Assembly: GCF_014196255.1 (NCBI RefSeq)
Contig: NZ_JACIDH010000004.1
Coordinates: 62,001 to 126,000 of the forward strand
DNA length: 64,000 nt
Direction: 5' to 3'
Source of the DNA: Sphingomonas pseudosanguinis
Lineage (GTDB): Bacteria > Pseudomonadota > Alphaproteobacteria > Sphingomonadales > Sphingomonadaceae
The position numbers and the translations under genes are program-made. Shown here one piece after another: positions 37,964-48,100 of the stretch. A model generated the notes under the pieces. That model made no database searches, was not told where the DNA came from, and was given only the letters and a program-made list of their open reading frames with translations. Positions within the stretch are counted from its first letter, which is position 1, and the number at the start of each line of letters is the position of its first letter.

Positions 37964-39087
37964 GCGCGGTCGGGGCCGGTTTTCGGGCCGAGATCGCGCG
38001 GATCGGGCGGACGCGGGTCGACCTGATCCTGTTGACGCTGATGCCGCTGATCCTGTTGGGGTCGATGGCGGCGATGCTGTTCGCGGGGTCGCCCTATGGC
38101 CTGAAGACGGTGATCGTCGACCATGACGGCGGCGCGCTGGGGCGGGCGATCGCGCGCGACATCGCGGCCTCGCACGGCCTTCGCATCGTCGCGCGCAGCG
38201 CCGACCTCGACAGCGCGATGGCGATGATCCGCAGCGAGCGGGCGGTGGCGGCGGTGGTCATCCCGCACGGCGTCGGGAGCCGTGTGGCGGACGGCGCGCC
38301 GGTCGAAATCTTCCATCAGGCGGTGTTCCTGTCGACCGGCGCACTGGCCGCGACCAATTTGCGGGCGGTGATCACCGCGACGCTGCTGCGCGCGAGGGCG
38401 CGGGACGCGGGGCTGGGCCAGGTGGCGGGCGCGCGCCTGCCGCTGCCGGGTATCGCGGTCACGATCCTGGGCAATCCGACGACCAGTTTCGAATGGTATC
38501 TGGGCCTGTTGCTGGGGCCGGGCATCCTGCACCTGATGATCGCGGTCACCTGTGTCTCGAGCATCGGCGCGCTGATGGAGGATCATGGCTTCGCCGCCTT
38601 TGTCCGGCGCACCCCGGCCCCGGTCGCGACGCTGGTCGGGCGGCTGTTGCCGCATATCGCGGCGGGGACGTTGTGGGGCATCATATGGATGCTGTGGCTG
38701 ACGCTGGCGCGCGGCTATCGGCCCGAGGGCAGCCTGATGCTGATCATCGTCGGGCTGGTCCTGTTGTTCGCCGCCACCGCCGCGCTCGCGCTGCTGCTGG
38801 TCGCGGCGACGCGCGAGGTGTCGACGTCGCTGTCGGGCGCGGTGATCCTGGCGGGGTCGGCGCTGGCCTATTCGGGGGCGTCGCTGCCGCTGACCGGCGC
38901 GGGACTGTTCGCGCGGGTGTGGAGCCAGATCCTGCCGCTGACCCATTTCATGACGCTGCAGATGGATCAGGTGATGGGTGTCGCCGCCATGCCCTTCCTG
39001 CGCAATGCCGCCGTCCTGCTGCTCTATCCGCTGGTCGCCGGCGGGGCGGGTGTGTTGCTGATCCGGCGGGCGGAGGCGCGGGCATGA
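37960..39087 (+). CDS. ABC-2-type export permease, first of two
   Basis: This 375-residue permease has the YbhS/YhhJ architecture: an N-terminal membrane helix, a periplasmic domain of about 140 residues, and five or six C-terminal helices including ILGNPTTSFEWYLGLLLGPGILHLMIAVT. It begins on the last ATG overlap of the HlyD gene, and the next permease overlaps its stop by four bases. ABC-2 permeases normally work as a dimer with a cytoplasmic ATPase (YbhF). No ATPase gene lies in this operon or anywhere else in the window, so the permease must use a separately encoded ATPase or work in another way. Confidence 0.88.
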   Translation: MSAVGAGFRAEIARIGRTRVDLILLTLMPLILLGSMAAMLFAGSPYGLKTVIVDHDGGALGRAIARDIAASHGLRIVARSADLDSAMAMIRSERAVAAVVIPHGVGSRVADGAPVEIFHQAVFLSTGALAATNLRAVITATLLRARARDAGLGQVAGARLPLPGIAVTILGNPTTSFEWYLGLLLGPGILHLMIAVTCVSSIGALMEDHGFAAFVRRTPAPVATLVGRLLPHIAAGTLWGIIWMLWLTLARGYRPEGSLMLIIVGLVLLFAATAALALLLVAATREVSTSLSGAVILAGSALAYSGASLPLTGAGLFARVWSQILPLTHFMTLQMDQVMGVAAMPFLRNAAVLLLYPLVAGGAGVLLIRRAEARA

Positions 39088-40190
39088 GCGTGCGCGCGGC
39101 GTTCGAGCAGACGCTGCTGACCATCTTGACGACGCGCGATCTGGTCGCGGTCGCGGTGCTGTCGGTCCTGCTCTATGCCTTCTACTATCCCGCGCCCTAT
39201 GCGCACCAGACGGCGACCCGTCTGCCGGTGGTGGTGGTCGATGGCGATCACAGCCCCCTGTCGCGGCGGCTGGTCGCGCATCTGGGCCAGACGCGGGCGG
39301 TGGCGGTGGTGGGCGAGGTGGCGGACATGCCCGCCGCGCGCGCGGTGATGCGCGAACGCGGCGCGGAGGCGATCCTGATGCTGTCGCCCGATTTCACCCG
39401 CAACGCGCTGTCCGGGCGGGGGACGAGCGGCGTCGCGCTCTGGCTCAACGGCACCTATCTGCTGCGCGCCGAAAGCGTCGGCGCGGGGCTGGCCGAGGTG
39501 GTCGTCGACACGATCGAGGAATGGCGCGCGGCGCGGGGCGGCGTGGCCGCGCGGCAGGCGGCGATGCCCGTGCTGGTCCACCCGCTGTTCAATACCACCG
39601 GCGGCTATCGCGACTATATCTTCCCGGCGGTCGCCAATATCATCCTGCAACAGACCCTGTTGTTCGCCAGCGCCCGGCTGATCGCGGAGCGGCGACGGCG
39701 CAATCCCGCCCCCGTCCGCCTGCCCGCCGCGCTCGGCATGTGGATGGCATGCACGGTGATCGGCATGCTGGCGGCATTCTTCTATTTCGGGTTCATCTAT
39801 TGGGTGCAGGACATGCCGCGCGGCGGCAACATGCCGATGCTGCTGGTCGCGGTGCCCGCCTTTGCCGGGGCGGTCGCGGCGCTGGGGCTGGCGGTGGGCA
39901 CGTTCTTTCGGAATGGCGACGACGCGTTGAAGATCCTCCTGCCGACCTCGGTCCCGCTCGTCTTTCTGGCGGGGTTCGCCTGGCCGCTCGACGCGATGCC
40001 GCGCTGGCTGGCGACGCTGGCCTGGGCCTCGCCCGCGACCGGCGGCATGCATCTGTTCATCCGGCTGAACCAGATGGGTGCACGGGCGAGCGAGGTGGTC
40101 GGGCCGCTCGGCATATTGCTCCTCCTGACCCTGGTCTATCTGGGCGTCTTCGTGTTCCGGATTGGTCGTGTTGCCCGGATGCGGGCCTGA
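39084..40190 (+). CDS. ABC-2-type export permease, second of two
   Basis: This 368-residue permease has the same layout: a helix near residue 20, a large periplasmic domain containing RLPVVVVDGDHSPLSRRLVAHL and VMRERGAEAILMLSPDFTRNALSG, and C-terminal helices with GYRDYIFPAVANIILQQTLLF, PAALGMWMACTVIGMLAAFFY and ILLPTSVPLVFLAGFAWPLDAMP. It is the last gene of the operon. The pair is likely a heterodimer. The next transcribed gene (MFS) starts 44 bases downstream and is of a different class. Confidence 0.87.
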   Translation: MSVRAAFEQTLLTILTTRDLVAVAVLSVLLYAFYYPAPYAHQTATRLPVVVVDGDHSPLSRRLVAHLGQTRAVAVVGEVADMPAARAVMRERGAEAILMLSPDFTRNALSGRGTSGVALWLNGTYLLRAESVGAGLAEVVVDTIEEWRAARGGVAARQAAMPVLVHPLFNTTGGYRDYIFPAVANIILQQTLLFASARLIAERRRRNPAPVRLPAALGMWMACTVIGMLAAFFYFGFIYWVQDMPRGGNMPMLLVAVPAFAGAVAALGLAVGTFFRNGDDALKILLPTSVPLVFLAGFAWPLDAMPRWLATLAWASPATGGMHLFIRLNQMGARASEVVGPLGILLLLTLVYLGVFVFRIGRVARMRA

Positions 40191-40233
40191 CGCCGGTGTT
40201 GGCGGCGTGACAAAAGCTGATAGGCAGGGGGCC

Positions 40234-41496
40234 ATGTCCCCGTGCGATCCGCCCGCCGCATCTCAAGTCGCGCCCCAGGGCGATGCGGCGCGGACGGCGA
40301 CCTTGCTGTTCCGGCTGTCGATCGGGGTATTCTTCATCGGCGGCTTCGTCGCGTCGTCGATCAGCCTGCTGGTGCCGCGCGTCCGCCTCGCCTGGGGGCT
40401 GGGCTATGGTGCCGCGAGTGCGGTGCAGTTCGCCTCCTTTTCCAGCTATCTGCTGTTCGCCTTTCCCGCCGCCGCACTGGTCGCGCAGGCCGGCTATATG
40501 CGCGCCAATGCGACGGGCCTCGCGATCATGGCGCTGGGCAGCGGGCTGCTGATCCTCGGGCTGGGGACGCAGGTCTATGCGGCCGTCCTGCTCGCGCTGC
40601 TCGCGCTGTCGACGGGGGCGACCTTCCTCCAGATCGCCAGCAACAATGCGGTGACGATGGCGGGCGATCCCCGGCTGGCGGCGACGCGACTGAACCTGCT
40701 TCAGGGATTCAACTCGCTGGGCACCGTCATCGGCCCGGTGCTGGGGGCGAGCACGCTAATCCCGGCGACGGGGCGGGCCGGCGGCTGGCTGCCCGCCTTG
40801 CCCTTCGGACTGGCGGCGCTGGTGCTGGCGGGGCTGGCATTGGGTTTTGCGCGTTACCGCGACCTGCTGGCCGGGCTGGCACCCAAGGCGCATGCGCGCG
40901 GGCGATGGATGGCGGCGCTGCGCAACCGGCGGTTGCAGGGCGGGGCGCTGGCGATCTTCGCCTATGTGGGGGCGGAGGTCACGATCGGCGCGCTGCTGAC
41001 CGACTTTCTGATGACCCGTCATGGCGGGGGCTGGTCACCCGTCGCCGCCGCGCGGCTGGTCGCGCTGTACTGGGGCGGGGCGATGGTCGGGCGGTTCGCG
41101 GGCGCGTGGCTGTTGCGGCGGATGGCGCCGGCGCTGCTGCTCGCCGCGGCGGCGACGCTGGCACCCTGCCTCGTGCTGGCGGCCTTGCTGGGGCAGGGCA
41201 TGGCGGCGACGGTCGCGCTGCTGGCGGTCGGGATCGCCAATTCGATCATGTACCCGACCATCTATGTCCTCGCGCTGCCCGCCCGGCCGGAGGAGGCGCC
41301 GGCCGGCGGCATGGTGCTGTGCGTCGCGGTGGTGGGCGGCGCGGTCGTGCCGCTGCTGACCGGGCTGCTCGCCGACCGAATCGGATTGCTGCCCGCGTTG
41401 CTTTTGCCCGCCGCCTGTTACCTGCCGGTCTGGGGTTTCGGCTGGACCTCGCGCGCGTCCTCGACGCGCGAGCTGGCCCTGACGACCAGTTCATAG
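40234..41496 (+). CDS. MFS sugar transporter, FucP/GluP-like (FHS family)
   Basis: This 420-residue inner-membrane transporter has 12 hydrophobic helices and resembles the fucose/glucose/galactose:H+ symporters. It shows FIGGFVASSISLLVPRVR in helix 1, SSYLLFAFPAAALVAQAGYMRANATGL, ATFLQIASNNAVTMAG and LNLLQGFNSLGTVIGPVLGA, the FucP-type signature blocks. The ATG at 40234 has an AGGGGG box. Its 3' end overlaps the LacI-family gene by 79 bases in convergent orientation. Its position next to the GH3 glucosidase and LacI regulator suggests it imports the hydrolysis product, probably glucose or a related hexose. Confidence 0.88.
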   Translation: MSPCDPPAASQVAPQGDAARTATLLFRLSIGVFFIGGFVASSISLLVPRVRLAWGLGYGAASAVQFASFSSYLLFAFPAAALVAQAGYMRANATGLAIMALGSGLLILGLGTQVYAAVLLALLALSTGATFLQIASNNAVTMAGDPRLAATRLNLLQGFNSLGTVIGPVLGASTLIPATGRAGGWLPALPFGLAALVLAGLALGFARYRDLLAGLAPKAHARGRWMAALRNRRLQGGALAIFAYVGAEVTIGALLTDFLMTRHGGGWSPVAAARLVALYWGGAMVGRFAGAWLLRRMAPALLLAAAATLAPCLVLAALLGQGMAATVALLAVGIANSIMYPTIYVLALPARPEEAPAGGMVLCVAVVGGAVVPLLTGLLADRIGLLPALLLPAACYLPVWGFGWTSRASSTRELALTTSS

Positions 41497-42464
41497 GGAA
41501 GCTCCAGCGCGGGCATGACGCCGTCATCGGGTGGCCGGTCGACCAGCAGGTCGATCGCGGCGGCGGCCATTTCGACATTGGGCTGGCGGATCGTGGTCAA
41601 TTGCGGCCAGGCCATGCGCGCCAGTTGCGCATCGTCGAACCCCGCGATGGCGAGCGATTGCGGTACCGCGATCTGCGCGGCACTGGCGGCGGTCAGCACG
41701 CCCAGCGCCATTTCGTCATTGCTGGCGAAGATCGCGCTGGGCGGGTTGGCCCCGCGCAACAGCGTCTCGGCGGCGAGCAGGCCGGAGCGGAAGGTGAAGT
41801 CGCCCTGCGCCACATGCGCCATGTCGGGCACGATGCCGAAATCGGTCATCGCCTCGTAAAAGCCCATCCAGCGCCGCTCGGACGCGGTGTGCTGCGGATT
41901 GCCGCGCACGAAGCCGATCCGGCGATGCCCCTGCGCCAGCAGATGCTCGGTCATCGTGCGCGCCGCCGCGCGGTCGTCCATCCAGACGCGCGGGGTGCGC
42001 GCGGTGTGGGTGCCCGGCGCGATCCGCACGACCGGCACGTCATGCCGTTCGAAGATCGCGATCAGGTCGTCGCGGTCGCCAATTGGCGGCGTCAGGATCG
42101 CCCCGCCCAGCCGCAGGCCGCGCAGGCTTTCCTCCAGCCGCTCGCGCCAGTCCGCCCGGTCGAACGCCACCGTCTCGATCACCAGATGCCGGCCCAGCGC
42201 CCGCGCCCGGCCCAGCGCGCCTAGCAGCACGTCATTGGCATAGCTGCACGCCGGATCGTCGAAGAACAGCCCGATCAGGAAGGAGCGCGTGCTCGACAGC
42301 CCGCGCGCAAAGGCGTTGGGCTGATAGTTCATCTCGGCGACGACGCGCGCCACCGCCTCGCGCACTTCGGGGCGGACATGCGCCTCGCCATTGATGACGC
42401 GCGACACGGTCTTGGGCGAGACGCCCGCCTGACGCGCCACGTCCTTGATGGTCAGCGGCTTCAT
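41418..42464 (-). CDS. LacI-family transcriptional regulator
   Basis: The 348-residue repressor has a LacI headpiece (about 1-55): LTIKDVARQAGVSPKTVSRVI, with hinge motif EMNYQPNAFARGLSS. A periplasmic-binding-like ligand domain follows (RSFLIGLFFDDP, IFASNDEMALGVLTAA, AIAGFDDAQLARMAWPQLTTIRQP). I chose the ATG at 42464, where the HTH begins. Convergent overlap with the MFS gene (79 bases) is notable. Two palindromes matching LacI operators lie before the GH3 gene (42614-42627) and the TonB receptor operon (45040-45053), so this is probably their regulator with a sugar or glycoside as effector. Confidence 0.9.
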   Translation of the reverse strand: MKPLTIKDVARQAGVSPKTVSRVINGEAHVRPEVREAVARVVAEMNYQPNAFARGLSSTRSFLIGLFFDDPACSYANDVLLGALGRARALGRHLVIETVAFDRADWRERLEESLRGLRLGGAILTPPIGDRDDLIAIFERHDVPVVRIAPGTHTARTPRVWMDDRAAARTMTEHLLAQGHRRIGFVRGNPQHTASERRWMGFYEAMTDFGIVPDMAHVAQGDFTFRSGLLAAETLLRGANPPSAIFASNDEMALGVLTAASAAQIAVPQSLAIAGFDDAQLARMAWPQLTTIRQPNVEMAAAAIDLLVDRPPDDGVMPALELPYELVVRASSRVEDAREVQPKPQTGR

Positions 42465-42613
42465 CGCGGCGCACCGGAGGGGAGGGGAATCGGAGAAGGC
42501 CGCATATTCTGTCCATTTTAGCCAGGGCCGACCCGCCCGCAACGCGTGAGGCGGCACGACCCTGTCCCGGCCTTGGGCAGACATCGCCCACGCCATCATC
42601 ACCGATTTGGCGT

Positions 42614-42627
42614 TGACATCGATGTCA
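42614..42627. promoter_or_regulatory. LacI-type operator in the lacI-GH3 divergent region
   Basis: TGACATCGATGTCA is a perfect 14-bp palindrome with central CG, the usual LacI-family pattern. It overlaps a TTGACA -35-like hexamer (42613-42618) that reads toward the GH3 gene. It lies 150 bases before the regulator start and 128 before the GH3 start, so it may control both. Confidence 0.72.
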
Positions 42628-42754
42628 TACACGCCGAACATCGATGGCGAAACGGGGTTTCACCGGGAGAGGATCATGTGCGGGCAGGGGGCTTGGCCTC
42701 CGTTCGCCATGGGCCCTTGCGCTCCTGTTCGACCCCGACTGCCAGGAGCCGTTC

Positions 42755-45004
42755 ATGACCTATCGCCTCGCTTTTGCCGCCGCCCTTCTCGTCGGCGCCG
42801 CCCCCGTCGCCCTGTCGGCGCAGCAGGCGGCCCCGGTCGATGGCGTGTGGCGCAACACGGCTGCGCCCGCCGCCGAGCGCGCGCGTGCGCTGGTCAAGGC
42901 GATGACGCGCGCCGAAAAGCTCGCCTATGTCCATGGCCTGTTCCCGCCGATGACCAAGGAACGCCATGCCGACATGATTCCGTCGGCGGGCTATGTGCCG
43001 GGCGTCCCCCGGCTGGGCGTGCCGACGCTGCGGGAGAGCGACGCCAGCCTCGGCGTGGCCAACCAGGTCGAACAGCGCAAAGGTGATACCGCCACCGCCT
43101 TGCCCTCCAGCCTGGCCACGGCGGCCAGTTTCGATCCCGCCATCGCCTATGCCGGCGGCGCGATGATCGGCGCGGAGGCGCGGGCCAAGACCTTCAACGT
43201 GCTGCTCGCGGGCGGGGTCAACCTGACCCGCGACGCCTGGAACGGCCGCAACTTCGAATATCTGGGCGAGGACCCGCTGCTGGCCGGCATCATGGCGGGC
43301 GAGTCGATCCGGGGTGTCGAATCGAACCACATCGTCTCGACGGTCAAGCATTACGTCCTCAACGCGCAGGAGACGGGGCGCAACATCCTAGACGCACGGA
43401 TCGACGAAAAGGCCTTGCGCGAGAGTGACTTGCTGGCGTTCAAGATCGCGATCGACCTCGGTCGGCCGGGATCGGTCATGTGCGCCTATAACAAGATCAA
43501 CGGCGACTATGCCTGCGAGAACCGCTTCCTGCTGACCGACATATTGCGCGGCGAATGGCGCTATCCGGGTTTCGTCATGAGCGACTGGGGCGGGGTCCAT
43601 TCGACCGAGAAGGCCGCGCTCGCCGGGCTTGATCAGGAATCGGGGCAGGAACTCGACAAGCAGATCTATTTCGGCCAGCCGCTCGCCGACGCGATCGCGG
43701 CCGGTCGCGTACCCGAGGCGCGGCTCGACGAGATGGTGGAGCGCATCCTGACCGGCGTCATCGCCAGCGGGCTGTACGACGATCCCACGCCCGCGACCGC
43801 GCAGGCCATCGACTATGCCGCGCATGCCGACGTCGCCCAGCGCACCGCCGAGGCCGGGATCGTCCTTCTGAAGAACGACCGCGACGTCCTGCCGCTGGCG
43901 GCGAGCGCGAAGCGGATCGTCGTGATCGGCGGCCATGCCGATGTCGGCGTGCTGTCGGGCGGCGGGTCGAGCCAGGTGCGCTCGGTCGGTGGCGTGCCGA
44001 TCGAGATTCCGCTGACCAAGGGCGCGGCGGCGTCCTTCGCGCGGATCACCTATCACAATTCCTCACCCCTTCGTGCGATCCGGGCGGCGGCACCGAGCGC
44101 GCAGGTGAGCTTCGTCGACGGGCGCGATCCGGCGGCGGCGGCCGCTGCCGCCAAGGCCGCCGATGTCGCCATCGTCTTCGCCACCCAGTGGCAGACCGAG
44201 GCGCAGGATGCCCCCTCGCTGTCGCTGCCCGACAATCAGGATGCGGTGATCGCGGCGGTGGCCACGGCCAATCCGCGCAGCGTGGTCGTGCTGGAGACGG
44301 GCGGCCCGGTGCTGATGCCCTGGGTGAATGATGTCGCCGGCATCGTCCAGGCCTGGTATCCCGGCCAGCGCGGTGGCGAGGCGATCGCGCGCGTGCTGTT
44401 CGGACAGGTCGACGCCTCGGGCCGCCTGCCGATCAGCTTCCCGCGCACCATCGCGCAACTGCCGCGTCCGCGCCCGGTCCTGCCCGCCGGCGTCACCGCG
44501 TTGACCGATGCGTCGAGCAATGCGGGCGTCGTCGACACCGGCGACCTCGCCCCCTTCCCGGTCGATTATCAGGAAGGCAGCGATGTCGGCTATCGCTGGT
44601 ATGCCGCGCGGGGCGACCGGCCGCTATTCCCGTTCGGCCATGGCCTCAGCTACACCCGATTCCGCTTCGGCAGCCCACGCTTCACCGGTGGCGCCGCCCC
44701 GGCGGTCGCGGTGGCGGTCACCAACAGCGGCAAGCGCGCGGGCGTCGTCGTGCCGCAGCTATACGTCACCGGCCAGGGGCAGGGGCCGCTGCGGCTGGCC
44801 GGGTTCCAGCGGGTGACGCTGGCGCCGGGCGAGACGCGGCAAATCTCGATCGCCGCCGACCCGCGCATCCTGGCACGCTGGACCAAGGGCAAAGGCTGGG
44901 CGACCGCAGCCGGGTCCTATCGCCTGACGCTGGCCATCGATGCCGAACATCCCGTGGCGTCGGGCGATTTGACTGTGGCGGCGGAAGCACAGTCGACCAA
45001 CTGA
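42755..45004 (+). CDS. periplasmic GH3-family beta-glucosidase
   Basis: This 749-residue enzyme hydrolyses beta-glycosides, most often beta-glucosides or xylosides. A signal peptide (1-22) targets the periplasm. The TIM-barrel domain has VKHYVLNAQETGRN and the nucleophile D277 (VMSDWGGVHS); the (alpha/beta)6 sandwich (KRIVVIGGHADVGVLSGGGSSQV, VVVLETGGPVLMPW, FPFGHGLSYTRFRFG) and a C-terminal fibronectin-III-like domain complete the usual layout. An AGGAG box precedes the ATG at 42755. It is transcribed from the region with the LacI operator, directly before the TonB receptor operon, so enzyme and receptor probably share a substrate. Confidence 0.92.
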   Translation: MTYRLAFAAALLVGAAPVALSAQQAAPVDGVWRNTAAPAAERARALVKAMTRAEKLAYVHGLFPPMTKERHADMIPSAGYVPGVPRLGVPTLRESDASLGVANQVEQRKGDTATALPSSLATAASFDPAIAYAGGAMIGAEARAKTFNVLLAGGVNLTRDAWNGRNFEYLGEDPLLAGIMAGESIRGVESNHIVSTVKHYVLNAQETGRNILDARIDEKALRESDLLAFKIAIDLGRPGSVMCAYNKINGDYACENRFLLTDILRGEWRYPGFVMSDWGGVHSTEKAALAGLDQESGQELDKQIYFGQPLADAIAAGRVPEARLDEMVERILTGVIASGLYDDPTPATAQAIDYAAHADVAQRTAEAGIVLLKNDRDVLPLAASAKRIVVIGGHADVGVLSGGGSSQVRSVGGVPIEIPLTKGAAASFARITYHNSSPLRAIRAAAPSAQVSFVDGRDPAAAAAAAKAADVAIVFATQWQTEAQDAPSLSLPDNQDAVIAAVATANPRSVVVLETGGPVLMPWVNDVAGIVQAWYPGQRGGEAIARVLFGQVDASGRLPISFPRTIAQLPRPRPVLPAGVTALTDASSNAGVVDTGDLAPFPVDYQEGSDVGYRWYAARGDRPLFPFGHGLSYTRFRFGSPRFTGGAAPAVAVAVTNSGKRAGVVVPQLYVTGQGQGPLRLAGFQRVTLAPGETRQISIAADPRILARWTKGKGWATAAGSYRLTLAIDAEHPVASGDLTVAAEAQSTN

Positions 45005-45039
45005 TCGATCCGACCGGCATAGGTGAAGGGCAATTTCGT

Positions 45040-45053
45040 TGACACCGATGTCG
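45040..45053. promoter_or_regulatory. LacI-type operator before the TonB receptor/halogenase operon
   Basis: TGACACCGATGTCG has the same half-site as the operator at 42614 (GACAxC and GATGTC) with two changed positions, and again overlaps a TTGACA hexamer (45039-45044). It lies about 95 bases before the receptor start. Confidence 0.62.
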
Positions 45054-45147
45054 GTCGGTATAGCAAGGCTTTGATACAAAGACTTGGCCGATGAACGGCC
45101 GGGCAGAACACAGCGGCGCCATGACGTCGTGAACAGGGAGAGGTGGG

Positions 45148-48100
45148 ATGAAGGGGAAGACGCTTGCGCGCGCACTCGTGCGCTCGACATCGATACTGGG
45201 GCTGAGCGCCGGGCTGTTGCTGGCCGGCCACGCCCAGGCACAGGTCGCCGCCGGCGATCCGCAGCAGGGCACGCCGCAGGCCGATACCGGCAACCCGCCG
45301 CCTCCCGCCGGCGAGGCCAGCCCCACCAACGCCCAGCCCGAAACCAATAGCGGCGATATCGTCGTCACCGGCGTGCGCGCCTCGCTGGAACGCTCGATCG
45401 CGATCAAGCGCGACTCGAACGGCGTCGTCGACGCGATCAGCGCCGAGGACATCGGCAAGTTCGCCAACACCAACCTGGCCGAGTCGCTGCAGCGTATCAC
45501 CGGCGTGTCGATCGACCGGCGCAACGGCGAAGGCTCGACCGTGACGGTGCGCGGCTTCGGCGCGCAATACAACCTCGTCACGCTCAACGGGCGTCAGCTG
45601 GCCACCTCGAACATCGTCGCGGTCGGCGGCGACCAGGGCGGCGACGGCGCGGGCGGCTTCGGCCGGTCGTTCGACTTCTCCAACCTCGCCTCCGAAGGCG
45701 TGAAGACGCTGGAGGTCTACAAGACCGGCCGCGCCGCCATCCCCTCGGGCGGGATCGGCGCGACGATCAACGTGGTCAGCCGCCGTCCGCTCGATGCGGC
45801 CGATACCGGCTTCATCGGCTCGCTGGGCGTCAAGGGCAGCTATGACAACAGCTCGGCCGACTGCATCGACTGCGGCGCACGCGTCACGCCCGAGGCGTCG
45901 GGCACGGTCGGCTGGTCCGACAGCGAGCAGCGCTTCGGCGTGTCGCTGTTCGGCAGCTATCAGAAGCGCAATTTCAGCTTCGCCAGCGTCGCGCCGGATA
46001 ACTGGAACATCCGCTCGCTGAACGACTTCCTGAACCCGTCCAACGGCTTCGTGAACGCGGCGACCAAGATCAACAACCGCCCGACCGGCAATCCGCTGGT
46101 CTCGGTCCCCAACGACTTCCGCTATCACTTCTCGGAGGCCAGCCGCGAGCGCGTCAACGGCCAGGCGATCATCCAATTCCGCCCGACCGACACGCTGACC
46201 TTCACCGCCGATGGCCTCTACGCGCAGCTCCGCCAGTCGGAGCGCCGGTCGAGCCAGTCCAACTGGTTCAACCGTCCGTTCGGCGAAGTGACGTTCGACG
46301 ACGCCAGCAACGGCATCGCCACCACGCAATTCCTGGCCGAGACGATCAACGGCGTGAAGGACGCCGCGTTCGAGCAGGCGTACCGCGCGCAGAAGAACAA
46401 GCTGTACGATTTCGGCGGCAATATCGAATGGAAGCCGACCGACCGCTTCAGCCTGTCGATCGACGGCCATATCGGCGAGGCGCAGAGCGCGCCGGACAAT
46501 CCCAACGGTCAGACCTCGACCACCGTCGCGATCAACGCGCCGGTCGTGGCGTCGCACAGCCTGTTCTGGACCCCTGACGGCTTCCCGCAGCAGACGCTGA
46601 CCATCAATGACGGCACGCGCAGCACGACGCCGACCGGCCAGAGCTTCATCAAGGGCAATGGCAACGGCATCCTCGATGTCGGCGATCTGTCGAGCGCGGT
46701 GCAGCGCCAGTTCGCGTCGAACCAGACGCAGCGGATCAAGGAAATCCGCGCCGATGCCGGGTGGGAGCTGAACGACCAGTTCCGCTTCGACGCCGGTGGC
46801 GACTATCGCACCACCACCACGCGCCAGACCCAGTACAATACCCGCCAGGTGCTGGGCGACTGGGGCAACTCGCTGCCGCCCGACGTCGCGCAGCTGGCCC
46901 CGGGCCAGGTCTTCCAGTTCTGCAACACCTGCAAGTTCGAGCATAACAACCCGAACGCCGACGCGAACACCCAGATCGCGTTCCGCACGCAGGACGCGAC
47001 CAAGCTCTACAACACGCTGTTCAACCATTATATCGGCGTGACCAACGACGGCGTCGACCATCGCAACAATATCGACGCCAACAGCGACAATTCGGTACGC
47101 GAGAATATCTGGGCCGGCTATCTCCAGGGCACCTGGAACGGCACCGTCTTCGGCCGCACCGCGCAGATCGTCGCCGGCCTGCGGTACGAGAATACCAAGG
47201 TCAGCGCGGTCTCGCTCCAGCCGGTGCCGCTGGCCATCGTCTGGACCGCCGACAACGACTTCGTCGTCCAGAACAGCACCGATCGCCAGGCGATCACGGC
47301 GCGCGGATCGTACAGCAACTGGCTGCCCGCGATCGACGCCAAGCTGGAGGTGATGGACAATCTGTTCGCCCGCGCCTCGTACAGCAAGACGATCTCACGT
47401 GCGCCTTACGGCAATCTGTTCGCCTCGACCGGTGTCGGCGCGCCGGGGCGGCCGACCGCGATCGGCGGCATCGCCACGGGCTCGGCCAACAATACCGGGC
47501 TGTTGCCGCTGTCGGCCGACAATATCGACGTCACGCTGGAATGGTATCCGCGCAAGGACGTGTTCCTGTCGGCGGGCTTCTTCGACAAGCGGGTGCATAA
47601 TTTCATCGGCAACACGGTCGTCAACCGCAACCTGTTCGGCCTGCGCGACGCGACCTCGGGTGCGGCGGGCACGCGCTCGGGCGTGGCCAAGGAGCAGCTG
47701 ACCGGCACCTTTGGCGCCGACATTACGGACGTGAACCTGTTCACCTATACCGCGCTGCTCCAGCAGAATGGCGGCAATGTCGCGGCGACCAATGCGCAGT
47801 TCGGGGCGAACTACAACACGCAGAGCCGCGCGCTGAACCAGGGGTTCGTCGACCAGGTGCTTGGCGCGCTCGACGTCAGCCCGAACGCCAGCGATCCGCT
47901 GTTCAACTTCGCGGTCAACACGCCGATCAACAACCGCGACGCGCATATCTATGGCGTCGAGCTGGCGGGCCAGTATTTCCTGGGCGAGACCGGCTTCGGC
48001 CTCGCCGCCAGCTACACGCTGGTGCGCGGCAATATCGGCATCGACATCGCCGCCGATCCGACGGTCAACACCTTCGCGTTGGTCGGCCTGTCGGATACCG

